Shown here: positions 51,572 to 60,033 of the stretch, in pieces
How the letters are laid out: each line of letters opens with the position of its first letter
Numbering within the stretch: the first letter of the stretch is position 1
DNA from: JAGVSR01 sp963825555
GTDB lineage: Bacteria; Pseudomonadota; Alphaproteobacteria; Rhizobiales; Hyphomicrobiaceae
Assembly: GCA_963825555.1 (NCBI GenBank)
Contig: CAWGTZ010000002.1
Coordinates: forward strand, 62,001 to 126,000
Length of the DNA: 64,000 nt
Reading direction: 5' to 3'
The notes under the pieces: model-generated
Told to the model about the DNA's origin: nothing
Databases searched by the model: none
Seen by the model: the letters and a program-made list of their open reading frames with translations, nothing else
Made by a program: the position numbers and the translations under genes

Positions 51572-51908
51572 CAAATGGTCTTTCTTCCTCCTCGGGGCAG
51601 AACGTTCCCCGGCGGCCAGAAATCGACTAGGTCTGGGGCGTGTCTCAAGCCTGTTGCCCTGCACAATGGGCTCGGCAGCACTGTGCCAACCCGCGCTCCC
51701 CATGTCCACGCCTACCTGCCATTCGCCAACATGCTAGCGCAGGCTTGGGTAATCGGGTTCGTTGTCGTATGGAAGGCTCTCGCCTTCGTTGTAACCAGGC
51801 CAATTGAGAAACCTTCATTCAACGTTTACCAAAGTGCCGTCAGATTCGGCTGGCAACAGTCGGCTTCTCAGCTAAATTGGCTCCAGTTCTCTGCGGTTCC
51901 CGAGCATC

Positions 51909-52295
51909 ATGTCCATCAGTCCCTCCCGCGTCCCCGTGCATCGTATCCTCCTGGCAGAGGACGATGATTCCATGCGGGCTTTCCTTGAGCGCGCGCTGAC
52001 GCGGGCCGGCTATGACGTCATCGCATATCCCAACGGGGCCGAAGCCCTGGAGCGTCTGGAGCGTGAGCCGTTCACGCTGCTGCTGACCGATATCGTGATG
52101 CCGCGCATGGACGGCATCGAACTCGCCCGCCGCGCCAGTGAGATCGACCCGGATCTCAAGATCATGTTCATCACCGGCTTTGCCGCGGTGGTGCTCAACA
52201 GCGAGATCCAGGGACCCAAGGACGCCCGCGTCCTCTCAAAACCGTTTCATCTCAAAGACCTGGTCCGTGAGGTCGAGCGCATTCTGGCGGACTGA
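51909..52295 (+). CDS. cpdR: Single-domain response regulator CpdR
   Basis: 128 residues consisting only of a receiver domain: acidic pair in RILLAEDDDSMRAFLERAL, phosphoacceptor Asp61 in LLLTDIVMPRMDGIELA and Lys in RVLSKPFHLKDLVREV. The FITGFAAVVLNSE stretch is characteristic of CpdR. In Caulobacter and Sinorhizobium, unphosphorylated CpdR primes ClpXP for cell-cycle substrates. An internal start near residue 10 would give the more usual length. Confidence 0.93.
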   Translation: MSISPSRVPVHRILLAEDDDSMRAFLERALTRAGYDVIAYPNGAEALERLEREPFTLLLTDIVMPRMDGIELARRASEIDPDLKIMFITGFAAVVLNSEIQGPKDARVLSKPFHLKDLVREVERILAD

Positions 52296-52400
52296 ACCGT
52301 CCACTTGCGACGCTTCCGACAGGGCTGAAGCGCCCGCTTGCTTCAGGTCCGCAATGCCGATATATGGGGCCTCCGCGTTCGACCCGGCGCGGCCTTTTAA

Positions 52401-52475
52401 GGGCACTTAGCTCAGCGGTAGAGCACTTCCTTGACATGGAAGGGGTCAGAGGTTCGATCCCTCTAGTGCCCACCA
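52401..52475 (+). tRNA. tRNA-Val(GAC)
   Basis: Acceptor stem GGGCACT/AGTGCCC, D-arm with AGCTCAGCGGTAGAGC, anticodon stem CTTCC/GGAAG with loop TTGACAT (anticodon GAC), and T-arm with GGTTCGATCC. ACCA follows the acceptor stem, so CCA is encoded. All arms pair properly. Confidence 0.97.
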
Positions 52476-52728
52476 TCCCGCCTCTTCCACTCCATAGCCT
52501 GCGGCAATCTGCGGCGATCAGGCCGTTAATGCCGATCCCGCATTATCTTAACTTCAGACCCCTACAATTCGTGGGGCTGGGTCACGGCTCGTTGTTGACA
52601 GGCCGCCCGCCCGCGAATAGGTTCCCCGAACTTTTCCAGCGCCTGATGGTGTGCGCGGTCCAAGCCGGGGTTCCGGCCTTGGACATGCTGGGCATTCCAC
52701 CGGGCTCCCTTCACGAGTGGTCATCGCC

Positions 52729-52854
52729 ATGAAAGTCCGTAACTCTCTGAAGTCCCTTCGCGCGCGCCATCGCGACAATCGGATCGTGCGCCGCAAGGGC
52801 CGCGTCTATGTCATCAACAAGACGCAGCGCCGCTTCAAGGCCCGCCAGGGCTGA
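52729..52854 (+). CDS. rpmJ: 50S ribosomal protein L36
   Basis: 41 residues (MKVRNSLKSLRARHRDNRIV to KTQRRFKARQG), extremely basic, matching the L36 core. It has none of the Cys/His zinc ligands of the C+ form, so it is the zinc-independent type common in alphaproteobacteria. The start ATG at 52729 is fixed by the family N-terminus. A strong terminator follows 25 bases after the stop. Confidence 0.95.
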   Translation: MKVRNSLKSLRARHRDNRIVRRKGRVYVINKTQRRFKARQG

Positions 52855-52879
52855 GGCATCCAAGCTTACCGTATTTCCG

Positions 52880-52911
52880 GCGGCCCCTGAAGCTGACGCT
52901 TCGGGGGCCGC
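52880..52911 (+). terminator. Terminator after rpmJ
   Basis: GCGGCCCCTGAAGC pairs with GCTTCGGGGGCCGC (one mismatch) around TGAC; the plus strand continues TGCTCGTT, a weak T-tract. Confidence 0.75.
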
Positions 52912-52959
52912 TGCTCGTTGCGCCGTGCTTTGACCGGCGCCTGCCGGCGGCATAGACTA

Positions 52960-53616
52960 ATGAGCATGCATGTCCGTCTTCCTCATAACGTAGCCCGCCT
53001 CACCGCAGGTGCTGCCCTGACCTTGTTGATCCCGTCGATGGCGATCGCCGGTGAGACGGCGCCCAGCGCGCCGATGCCGTCGGATCCGAACCGGGCCGGG
53101 AGCGCCGTCGAGAAGCCCACCGTCGCGCCCAGCCGCACCGAGACGCTGCAGAAGCTCTATGCCGATCTCGCGAACGCCAAGGATCCGGCCGCTGCCGAAC
53201 CGATCGTCCGCGCCATCCAGGAGCTTTGGGTTCAGTCCGACAGTCCCACCGCTACGCTGCTGCTCCAACGCGCACTCGCCGCCGCACAGGAGAAAAACTA
53301 CGAGCAGGCTTTGCGGTTCCTGGATTATCTCACGGGGCTCTATCCCGACTGGGCAGAGGGCTTCAATCGCCGCGCCTATCTTTATGTCGTCCGCCTCGAC
53401 TATGCCCGCGCTCTCGGCGATCTGAGGCGCGTTCTGGCCCTCGACCCGGGCAATTTCCGCGCCCTCGAAGGACTGGTTCAGGTGCTCAGAACCATGGGGC
53501 AGGATAAGGCCGCCCTCGACGTGGTGCGCGAACTCATCAAGGCTCACCCGAACTCCCCAGGCGCTCAGGAGGCTCTGAAGGAACTGGAGCGCGCGGTCGA
53601 CGGTCAGGGCATCTGA
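52960..53616 (+). CDS. Secreted tetratricopeptide-repeat protein
   Basis: 218 residues from the ATG at 52960 (or 52966). A signal segment (about 10-30, ending AIAGETA) precedes three TPR-like helix pairs at about 70-205, for example YEQALRFLDYLTGLYPDWAEGFNRRA, YARALGDLRRVLALDPGNFRALEGL and DKAALDVVRELIKAHPNSPGAQEAL. It is probably a periplasmic scaffold; the partner is unknown. It is convergent with pyk. Confidence 0.85.
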   Translation: MSMHVRLPHNVARLTAGAALTLLIPSMAIAGETAPSAPMPSDPNRAGSAVEKPTVAPSRTETLQKLYADLANAKDPAAAEPIVRAIQELWVQSDSPTATLLLQRALAAAQEKNYEQALRFLDYLTGLYPDWAEGFNRRAYLYVVRLDYARALGDLRRVLALDPGNFRALEGLVQVLRTMGQDKAALDVVRELIKAHPNSPGAQEALKELERAVDGQGI

Positions 53617-53670
53617 TCGCACCAAACCTCTCGGTCGGATCTGACCGCATGCCATCCGCTGCAGCACGAA

Positions 53671-53712
53671 CAAACCGGCCGGGACAGCTTGACCCGCCGG
53701 TTTGCCTCTTTG
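53671..53712 (+). terminator. Terminator between convergent TPR gene and pyk
   Basis: CAAACCGGC (53671-53679) pairs with GCCGGTTTG (53696-53704); the plus strand continues CCTCTTTG. Confidence 0.7.
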
Positions 53713-53725
53713 CCCTCGCTTGCCG

Positions 53726-55222
53726 CTAGACCTTGGCCGCCACGGGCGTGCGTCGTTTGCCGCCGGTTGGAAACTCATCGGGCGTGTGGCCGTCCGGCAG
53801 GCCGTACTCGTCGATGAAGGCCAGTCGGATCATGTTGGTGGCGCCCGGTGAGCCGAGCGGCACGCCGCACGTTATGACGAGCCCTTCACCTGCCTTCACG
53901 AAGCCTTCCTCGAAGGCGATCTGGGACGCCTTGCGCACCATGTGCGCCAGATCTTCCGGATCGGCGGTCAGAACCGTCTGCACGCCCCACACGAGAGCAA
54001 GCCGCCGGGCCGTGCTCTCGATCGGCGTCAGACCGATCACCGGCAGCCCCGGACGCTCACGCGCAACGCGCAGCGCCGTCGATCCGGTCGCCGTGTAACA
54101 GAGGATTGCCGTCACCTTGACCGTGTTGGCGATGGCATATGCGGCGGCTGCGATCGCGTCGGCGCCGGTCGGTTGCTTGTCGAGATCGGTCGCATGCACA
54201 AAGGCATCGTAGCTTGGGTCGCTCTCGACCTCGATCGCGACGCGGTCCATCATCTGGATGGCCTCGACCGGGTACTGGCCGACGGCCAATTCCGCCGACA
54301 GCATTACAGCGTCGGCCCCGTCGAACACGGCCGCGGCGACATCGGAGACCTCCGCACGTGTCGGCATGGGCGACGAAATCATGCTTTCCAGCATCTGTGT
54401 CGCGACGACGACGGGCTTGCCTGCCGCTCGTGCCTTGCGCGTGATCTGCTTCTGCAAACCCGGCACGCGCTCGACCGGCATCTCAACACCAAGATCGCCG
54501 CGCGCCACCATGAACGCGTCGCCGGCGACTACGATGGCATCAAGATCGTCGATAGCCGACGGCTTCTCGATCTTCACGATGATCGCCGCACGATCGCCGA
54601 TGATCTTCTTGGCTTCCAGCACGTCCTGGGCGCGCTGCACGAAAGAGAGCGCGATCCAATCCGCGCCGATCTCGAGCGCACAATCGAGGTCGGCATGATC
54701 CTTTTCCGTCAGCGCCGAGACCGGCAACAGCGTATCGGGCAGACTGATGCCCTTGCGGCTGGCCAGCGCGCCACCCGTGACCACCTCGGCCTCGATGCGA
54801 CCGTTGCCGGCCTCCTTCACGCGCATGCGGATCTTGCCGTCGTCGAGCAGCAGCATATCGCCCTGGGTGACGGCGTCGAAAATCTGCGGATGTGGCAGGT
54901 ACACGCGCGAGGCGGAACCCGGTGCCGTATCAAGGTCGAAGACGAACGTCGCGCCGTCATTCACGAACACCCGCCCGCCGTGGAACTCGCCGAGCCGGAA
55001 CTTCGGCCCCTGCAGGTCGCACAGTACGCCGACGGCGTGACGGTGTTTTTCGGACACCGCGCGGATGGTCTCGGCGTAGGTGCGCGCCGTTTCGTGCGTC
55101 GAGTGGCTCATATTGATGCGGAACACGTCGACGCCCGCCAGCACGAGGCGTTCCACCATTTCCGGAGCCGCTGAGGCCGGCCCGAGGGTGGCCACGATCT
55201 TCACGCGTCTGCTGCGTCTCAT
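53726..55222 (-). CDS. pyk: Pyruvate kinase
   Basis: Last step of glycolysis, phosphoenolpyruvate plus ADP to pyruvate plus ATP. In the 498-residue protein RRVKIVATLGPASAAPEMV opens the barrel, and the active-site block IIVKIEKPSAIDDLDAIV contains the catalytic Lys and metal-binding Glu. VARGDLGVEMP and the PVVVATQMLESMI signature follow, with a C-terminal allosteric domain (about 350-475). A short Pro/Thr/Lys-rich tail (GGKRRTPVAAKV) extends beyond the usual end. Confidence 0.97.
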   Translation of the reverse strand: MRRSRRVKIVATLGPASAAPEMVERLVLAGVDVFRINMSHSTHETARTYAETIRAVSEKHRHAVGVLCDLQGPKFRLGEFHGGRVFVNDGATFVFDLDTAPGSASRVYLPHPQIFDAVTQGDMLLLDDGKIRMRVKEAGNGRIEAEVVTGGALASRKGISLPDTLLPVSALTEKDHADLDCALEIGADWIALSFVQRAQDVLEAKKIIGDRAAIIVKIEKPSAIDDLDAIVVAGDAFMVARGDLGVEMPVERVPGLQKQITRKARAAGKPVVVATQMLESMISSPMPTRAEVSDVAAAVFDGADAVMLSAELAVGQYPVEAIQMMDRVAIEVESDPSYDAFVHATDLDKQPTGADAIAAAAYAIANTVKVTAILCYTATGSTALRVARERPGLPVIGLTPIESTARRLALVWGVQTVLTADPEDLAHMVRKASQIAFEEGFVKAGEGLVITCGVPLGSPGATNMIRLAFIDEYGLPDGHTPDEFPTGGKRRTPVAAKV

Positions 55223-55269
55223 CTGCTCATCATCTCGCTGTCTTCATCGGACGCACCGCGCGGGTGCAG

Positions 55270-55707
55270 CTATTCTTTCCTGGTGCTCGGATCTGGGTCC
55301 GTCAGGCGCACCGTCCAGTCCTTCGCGTCGCCGGTATCGACTTCGAAGAACCCCGTGCGCTTGTAGCCGCGATCATCGCAATTCTGAACACCCCTGATCG
55401 AAAACGATTTCTCTTCGGTGCACATGTCGTTCTTGCCGGCCCACTCACCGCCCCGGTCGTAGTCGACCGCGTGGACGTAGATGAAGCGGCTGGGTACGGG
55501 GCCTTTAAGCAGTGTCTCACAAGTCTGCGAGGCAATATTCCACCAGCCTTCCGTCGCCCACCCCTCGCTGTCCTGATAACCGATGGCGACGCCGACGCGG
55601 CTCGCCGTCGAGTTGCAGAGCTTGAAATCTGCGCGCGCCGGCCCGATGGCCGCCAGCACGGGAATCACAACCGAAGCGGTGAGAATGAAGCGCTCAAATC
55701 CGATCAT
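55270..55707 (-). CDS. DUF1036 family secreted protein
   Basis: 145 residues with an N-terminal export segment (about 5-25, ending GPARA). The DUF1036 core has FKLCNSTASRVGVAIGYQDSEGW, TEGWWNIASQTCETLL and FIYVHAVDYDRGGEW. Four conserved cysteines probably form two disulfides in the periplasm. It starts 47 bases beyond the pyk start on the same strand, so it may be transcribed with pyk. Function unknown. Confidence 0.9.
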   Translation of the reverse strand: MIGFERFILTASVVIPVLAAIGPARADFKLCNSTASRVGVAIGYQDSEGWATEGWWNIASQTCETLLKGPVPSRFIYVHAVDYDRGGEWAGKNDMCTEEKSFSIRGVQNCDDRGYKRTGFFEVDTGDAKDWTVRLTDPDPSTRKE

Positions 55708-55828
55708 GCTGGTCCGTGGTTTGCGAAGCTGGACAACGGCGCGCTTCCCCTAGCACGGACCGCCCGTCCCCGCCCAGTTGCGGCATCTGCGGCCGTCGTC
55801 CTGGCTCAGGGCCCTCAACGGGATGCGG

Positions 55829-57124
55829 CTACGGATCAACCAGCAGAACGCGGAAATCGTTGACGTTCGTCTGGGTCGGCCCGCACTCGAGAAGATCGCC
55901 GATCTGACGGAAAAACGCCGTCGAGTCGTTGTTCTCCAGCATAGCGGCGGGATTGAGGTTAAGGGCCTTGGCGCGGTCCAGAGTATCGGGCATGACCATT
56001 GCGCCCGCCGGGTCGTCCGGGTTGCCGCCACCACCATCAATGCCGTCGGTATCGCCGGCCAGCGCCGAAATGCCGGGTTCCCCGTTGAGGCCCAGCGCCA
56101 CGCCCATCATGTATTCCTGGTTGGGACCGCCCGATCCGGTTCCCGTCACCGTCACCGTGAACTCGCCGCCGGAAATGAACGCGACGCGCTCGCCCTGCGC
56201 CTTGGCGACGAGCGCCATGGCGGCGTGCTGACGGCCGACGTCGCGCGCCTCGCCTTCCAGCGAGTCGCCCAGCATCTCGATCCGATAGCCGGCCGCCCGT
56301 GCGATCTCGGCCGCGCCGTGCAGCGACGCCTTGGGCGCGGCGACGAGGTGATAGGTGGCATTGGCCAGCTTCGGATCGCCGGGCTTCAGCGTCTCGTTGG
56401 CGGGATCGTTGAGCGCGCGTACGATCTCTTCGGCCGCCTCAATGTTGTACTTGGCGATCACCGCGCGGGCCTCTTCCAGCGTCGTCTGGTCCGGCACCGT
56501 CGGACCCGAGCCGATCGCATCGGGATCGTCCCCCGGCACGTCGGAAATCGCGAGCGTGATGAGCCGCGCGGGATAGGACGCGGCGGCGAGCCGGCCGCCC
56601 TTGATGCGCGAGAGATGCTTGCGCACGCAGTTCATCTCCGAGATGCGCGCGCCCGACTTCAGAAGCTGCTTCGTCAGCGCGCGCTTGGCCTCGAACGAGA
56701 CGCCCTCCACCGGCGCCGACCACAGGGCCGACGCGCCGCCCGACAAGAGGCACAGCACCAGATCGTTGGGACCGCCGGACCGGGCGAGCTGGACGGCGAG
56801 CTTGGCCGACGACACGCTGTTGGCGTCCGGAACCGGGTGCCCCGCCTCCATGATGGGAATGATCTCGGACGGCAGGCCATACCCGTGCCGCGTGGTCACG
56901 AACCCCAAGAGCCGGTCGCCCTGCCCCTTGGCCGCGTAATGCTTCTCCGTCGCCCGCGCCATGGCCGCGGCCGCCTTGCCGGCGCCGACGATGATGATCC
57001 GCCCGCCCTCCGGCACCTCGGGCAGAAACGGGGGCACGCACACGTCCGGGTGGGCAAGCGACACGGCCTTGTCGTACATGGTCCGGAGCAATTGACGCTG
57101 TTGGGCCGGGTCGATAGGGGCCAT
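55829..57124 (-). CDS. Glycerate 2-kinase (MOFRL family)
   Basis: 431 residues from the ATG at 57124 (MAPIDPAQQRQLLRTMYDKAV); the frame opens earlier but overlaps the divergent gene. The N-terminal kinase domain has IIIVGAGKAAAAMARA, LCLLSGGASALWSAP and NCVRKHLSRIKGGRLA. The C-terminal MOFRL domain has AFISGGEFTVTVTGTGSGGPNQEY and ALAGDTDGIDG. It phosphorylates D-glycerate to 2-phosphoglycerate; in methylotrophic Hyphomicrobium such an enzyme serves the serine cycle. Older annotations call it hydroxypyruvate reductase (TtuD). Confidence 0.92.
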   Translation of the reverse strand: MAPIDPAQQRQLLRTMYDKAVSLAHPDVCVPPFLPEVPEGGRIIIVGAGKAAAAMARATEKHYAAKGQGDRLLGFVTTRHGYGLPSEIIPIMEAGHPVPDANSVSSAKLAVQLARSGGPNDLVLCLLSGGASALWSAPVEGVSFEAKRALTKQLLKSGARISEMNCVRKHLSRIKGGRLAAASYPARLITLAISDVPGDDPDAIGSGPTVPDQTTLEEARAVIAKYNIEAAEEIVRALNDPANETLKPGDPKLANATYHLVAAPKASLHGAAEIARAAGYRIEMLGDSLEGEARDVGRQHAAMALVAKAQGERVAFISGGEFTVTVTGTGSGGPNQEYMMGVALGLNGEPGISALAGDTDGIDGGGGNPDDPAGAMVMPDTLDRAKALNLNPAAMLENNDSTAFFRQIGDLLECGPTQTNVNDFRVLLVDP

Positions 57125-57278
57125 GACGGGTTCCGTTGGTTTGTGGAGGCTTCGACTTTGGTCTGGTTTGCGGGATGGACCCCGGATCGTCAAGCGACCA
57201 TGCGTCGCTGAATGGCGCGAGGCATCAGCCGGAAGACCGTTAACCGCCGGAACGATGCGAGAATACTGCAAGGACGAG

Positions 57279-58094
57279 ATGAGCGTGCACGGCGAACACT
57301 TTGAACCCTATACACTTCTCGACGGCGACCGCGTGGGCCGCTCGCCCGTTCTCATCCTCTGTGACCATGCTTCCAACGCCCTGCCGCCGGAGTTCGGGAC
57401 ACTGGGGCTGCCCGCGGAAGACTTCGCGCGCCATATCGCCTTCGATCCGGGCTCCGAACCGCTGGCCCGCGCACTCGCAGCCCGGCTCGACGCCCCGGCC
57501 CTGCTGACGCATTTCTCCCGCCTGCTGATCGATTGCAACCGCGGCACCGACGATCCGACCCTCGTCATGCGCCTCTCCGACGGCAGCATCATCCCCGGAA
57601 ACCGGCATCTGACGCCCGAAGACATCGCCGCCCGCATCGCGCGCTTCTATGACCCCTACCACCGGGCCATCGACGCGGCGATCGACACCGCGCTCACAGC
57701 CGGCATCGTGCCGATGCTGCTCTCCATCCACACGTTCACGCCGGTCTGGCGCGGCATCGCGCGGCCCTGGCACGCCGGCATACTGTGGGACCGCGACCCG
57801 CGCCTCGCACGCCTTCTGATCGACGGCCTGTCCAAAGACCCCGCCCTCGTCATCGGCGACAACGAGCCCTATCGCGGCTGGCTGAAGAACGACTGCCTCT
57901 ACCGGCACGGCACCTCGCGCGGCCTCGCGCACGCCTTGATCGAGATCCGCCAGGACCTGCTCACGACGGACGCTGGCGTGACGGACTGGTGCGCGCGCAT
58001 CGCGACGATCGTTGAGCACGCACTGGATGATCCAGTCACCCGCGCCGACCTCACCCAGATCCGCCATCACGGCTCACGCGCCGATCAGGACTAG
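57279..58094 (+). CDS. N-formylglutamate amidohydrolase family protein (paralogue 2)
   Basis: 271 residues from the ATG at 57279 (MSVHGEHFEPYTLLDGDRVG), preceded by AAGGACG; an ATG at 57255 is possible. Motifs: VLILCDHASNALPPEFG, LLIDCNRGTDDPTLVM, LLSIHTFTPVWRG and NEPYRGWLKNDCLYRHG. This is a shorter and clearly different branch from the 50672 paralogue (DHASN against SPHSG). The substrate is uncertain: an N-formyl or N-acyl amino acid. The IS110-family element begins about 140 bases downstream. Confidence 0.87.
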   Translation: MSVHGEHFEPYTLLDGDRVGRSPVLILCDHASNALPPEFGTLGLPAEDFARHIAFDPGSEPLARALAARLDAPALLTHFSRLLIDCNRGTDDPTLVMRLSDGSIIPGNRHLTPEDIAARIARFYDPYHRAIDAAIDTALTAGIVPMLLSIHTFTPVWRGIARPWHAGILWDRDPRLARLLIDGLSKDPALVIGDNEPYRGWLKNDCLYRHGTSRGLAHALIEIRQDLLTTDAGVTDWCARIATIVEHALDDPVTRADLTQIRHHGSRADQD

Positions 58095-58284
58095 CGGACG
58101 CCCCGGAGGCGCGCGTGCGGGGGATGTTGTTTTGATAAAGAAGCGACCATCGGCGAGCGCTCAACCTTGAGAGTCTGCTCTTCGGTGAGAAGCGGTCGAT
58201 GGCGAGCAGGACTCCAGCTCAGCAGATGACCCCAATGTATGGACCGGCTGCGGTCCGCAAGAGAGATTTAGGCGTGGAGATCGG

Positions 58285-58410
58285 AAGTCGCTAATATGTA
58301 TCCGGCCTATTTGATCGGCTCGCGGGCCGTGGCCATGATGGGAATACGCACGCGCCAGTGGTCTCATTAGCGGAAAGGCTACAAGTAGCCATTAGGGTCA
58401 TCAGACGTTG
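58285..58410 (-). ncRNA. Candidate bridge RNA / seekRNA of the IS110-family element
   Basis: Read on the minus strand 5' to 3'. GATGACCCTAAT(G) (58402-58390) matches the plus strand of the left flank, GATGACCCCAATG, with one T/C change that a G-U pair would tolerate. Hairpin GGCTAC-tt-GTAGCC follows (58390-58377). GCTAATG (58371-58365) matches the minus strand of the right flank. TCCCAT (58343-58338) equals the plus strand at the right element end (59605-59610), and ATACAT (58301-58296) equals the minus strand at the left element end (58235-58240). Order and strand pattern are those of IS621 target and donor loops. Ends and expression are unknown. Confidence 0.55.
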
Positions 58411-58468
58411 CGGGCGTTTCTTGATCCGTTCCATGCAGTCATCTCAGTCGCGAACTTTCTGGTGCCGG

Positions 58469-59533
58469 CTAGATTGCCTCTGCCGTGCGTATGTGAGTGC
58501 CGAACGTCCCACCATTCCGCAGGATGCTCCAGGCAATGCGAGCAAGTTTGTTGGCGAGTGCTGTTGCGAGCTTGTTCTTGTGCATTCGCATTGATGCTTG
58601 CTCCAGCCACCGGCCGAAGCTGAACTTCAGCCAGTTCTTCGGCCGCATCAGAATGATGTGGGCAGCCTGAACGAAGAGTGTTCGCAAATAGCGATTGCCT
58701 TGCTTGGAGATGCGCCCGAGGATCGGTTTACCTCCAGTACTGTACTGGCGCGGCACCAAGCCGAGCCACGCCCCAAAATCGCGACCCCGGTCGAAGGCCT
58801 CGCCTGTGCCGATTGCGGCAACCGTAGCCGTCGAAATCATCGGGCCTATGCCTGGCACGCTCATCAGCCGCTCACAGTTCGTCTCGACCCCGCTGATCTT
58901 CTCAATCTCAAGAGTGACGCTCTCAATCCTCTTATCAAGCAAAATCCAATCCTCATAAAGCCCAAGGATGATGCTCGTCATGCGGGGTGAAATCTCGCTC
59001 TCGCGGTTCTTCAGAATTGCGAACAGCGAGTTCCGCAAGGCACGGGCGCCTGTGCGAACTGTAATGCCTTGTTCGATGAGGAAGGCTCGGATCTGATTGA
59101 TTGTTGCCGTTCGGCGCGATACCAAGCGCGAACGAACCCGGTGCAGCGCCTGCAAGTCCAGTTGCTCTTGGCTCTTCTCGGCAACCATTTTCAAGTTCGG
59201 CCGCATCGCAGCCTCGGCTATTCCTTCGGCATCGTTATAGTCATTCTTCTGACCCTTCACGAAGGGCTTCGTGTACTTGGCAGGGATGATGCGGGGCTCG
59301 AACCCCAGATGCCGTAACGTGCGGCTCACGAAGTGTGCGCTGAGGCAAGCTTCCAACCCTACGACGCAACGAGGTAGCGCCTCGAAGGTCTCCACAAGGG
59401 CTGAGCGCTTGATCTTGCGCCGTAATCCAATCTTACCGGCGCGATCAAACCCGACAATGTGGAAGACGTCCTTGCCGATATCCACGCCAATGACAGACAA
59501 TGCTGTGGAAGCTGATTGGGATGTGCGAGGCAT
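58469..59533 (-). CDS. IS110-family transposase (bridge-RNA-type recombinase)
   Basis: 354 residues. The N-terminal RuvC-like DEDD domain has VIGVDIGKDVFHIVGFD (first Asp), VGLEACLSAHFVSRTL (Glu) and KNDYNDAEGIAEAAMRP (the DxxDA pair). The C-terminal Transposase_20 domain has LMSVPGIGPMISTATVAAIG, the helix-hairpin part, and GAWLGLVPRQYSTGGKPILGRISKQGN with the catalytic Ser region. The frame is intact and the length normal, so the element may be active. Confidence 0.95.
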   Translation of the reverse strand: MPRTSQSASTALSVIGVDIGKDVFHIVGFDRAGKIGLRRKIKRSALVETFEALPRCVVGLEACLSAHFVSRTLRHLGFEPRIIPAKYTKPFVKGQKNDYNDAEGIAEAAMRPNLKMVAEKSQEQLDLQALHRVRSRLVSRRTATINQIRAFLIEQGITVRTGARALRNSLFAILKNRESEISPRMTSIILGLYEDWILLDKRIESVTLEIEKISGVETNCERLMSVPGIGPMISTATVAAIGTGEAFDRGRDFGAWLGLVPRQYSTGGKPILGRISKQGNRYLRTLFVQAAHIILMRPKNWLKFSFGRWLEQASMRMHKNKLATALANKLARIAWSILRNGGTFGTHIRTAEAI

Positions 59534-59610
59534 GAGTGCTGCTCCTTTGGTTCGCAGGTGAGGCTTCCAGCCTAACCTGCAGCTTTAGGGGAGCAGCCGG
59601 TCCATCCCAT

Positions 59611-59772
59611 TAGCCGACGTTTCTCGTCCGCCGAGACGTGTCGCCTGATGGCTCGCCGGATGTCTTTGACGGTCTCCTCCGCGCTCTACGGAGCCTGCTT
59701 ATCCCCCTCAGTCATATTGTCCCTCCCTAGGGTGACGATGAGCCGGAAACTCTCTTTTGCGCGATCTGCTCA
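59611..59772 (-). pseudogene. Remnant of an IS3-family element, 5' end of orfA
   Basis: On the minus strand, a possible element end TGAGCAGATCGCGC starts at 59772 and an ATG follows at 59715. Translation gives MTEGDKQAP, a TAG stop, then SAEETVKDIRRAIRRHVSADEK, which closely resembles the start of IS3-type OrfA (ETVKDIRRATRRHYSAEEK). It breaks off beside the IS110 insertion at 59610 and is not resumed on the far side. It is dead: stop codon, truncation and no orfB. Confidence 0.6.
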
Positions 59773-59891
59773 ATCTGTCCCGCGAGTCCTGGTCGGCCTA
59801 ATCGGAAAATGGCCGCACTCGCGCTCTCCTTGATCGGAATCTCCGATAAGCATCTGATCCTGCGACCTTTTTCGCGTGATAAGCAACCCAA

Positions 59892-59909
59892 CTGTCACAT
59901 ACCTGTAAT
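59892..59909 (+). promoter_or_regulatory. Pho box upstream of the porin
   Basis: CTGTCAC (59892-59898) and CTGTAAT (59903-59909) are direct repeats 11 bases apart, the PhoB-box layout (consensus CTGTCAT-N4-CTGTCAT). GCATAGCT about ten bases on could be the -10. The porin start is 125 bases downstream. Induction at low phosphate is inferred. Confidence 0.6.
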
Positions 59910-60033
59910 GGCGGATGCATAGCTGATTTCCTACCGGACTAGCAGAGGATCCAAGCTGAGTGTGGGGACACTCATCGCGCCGTCCTCGGCCTGCTCCGAG
60001 TCACGTGACAGGCAACCAAGGGGGGTACCCGCC

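Larger units (their letters stand above)
58235..59610 (-). mobile_element. IS110-family insertion sequence, IS1111-like group
   Basis: About 1.37 kb holding one DEDD transposase on the minus strand, a short 5' leader and a long non-coding 3' region. Subterminal inverted repeats ATGGACCGGCTGC are at 58239-58251 and, inverted, at 59593-59605, with three bases (CCC) outside the second; subterminal repeats and a 3' non-coding region are IS1111-group traits. Limits are drawn at the AT dinucleotides (58235-58236, 59609-59610) that both flanks and both ends share. No target duplication is expected beyond the core. The empty site would read GATGACCCCA-AT-TAGCCG. Confidence 0.8.
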
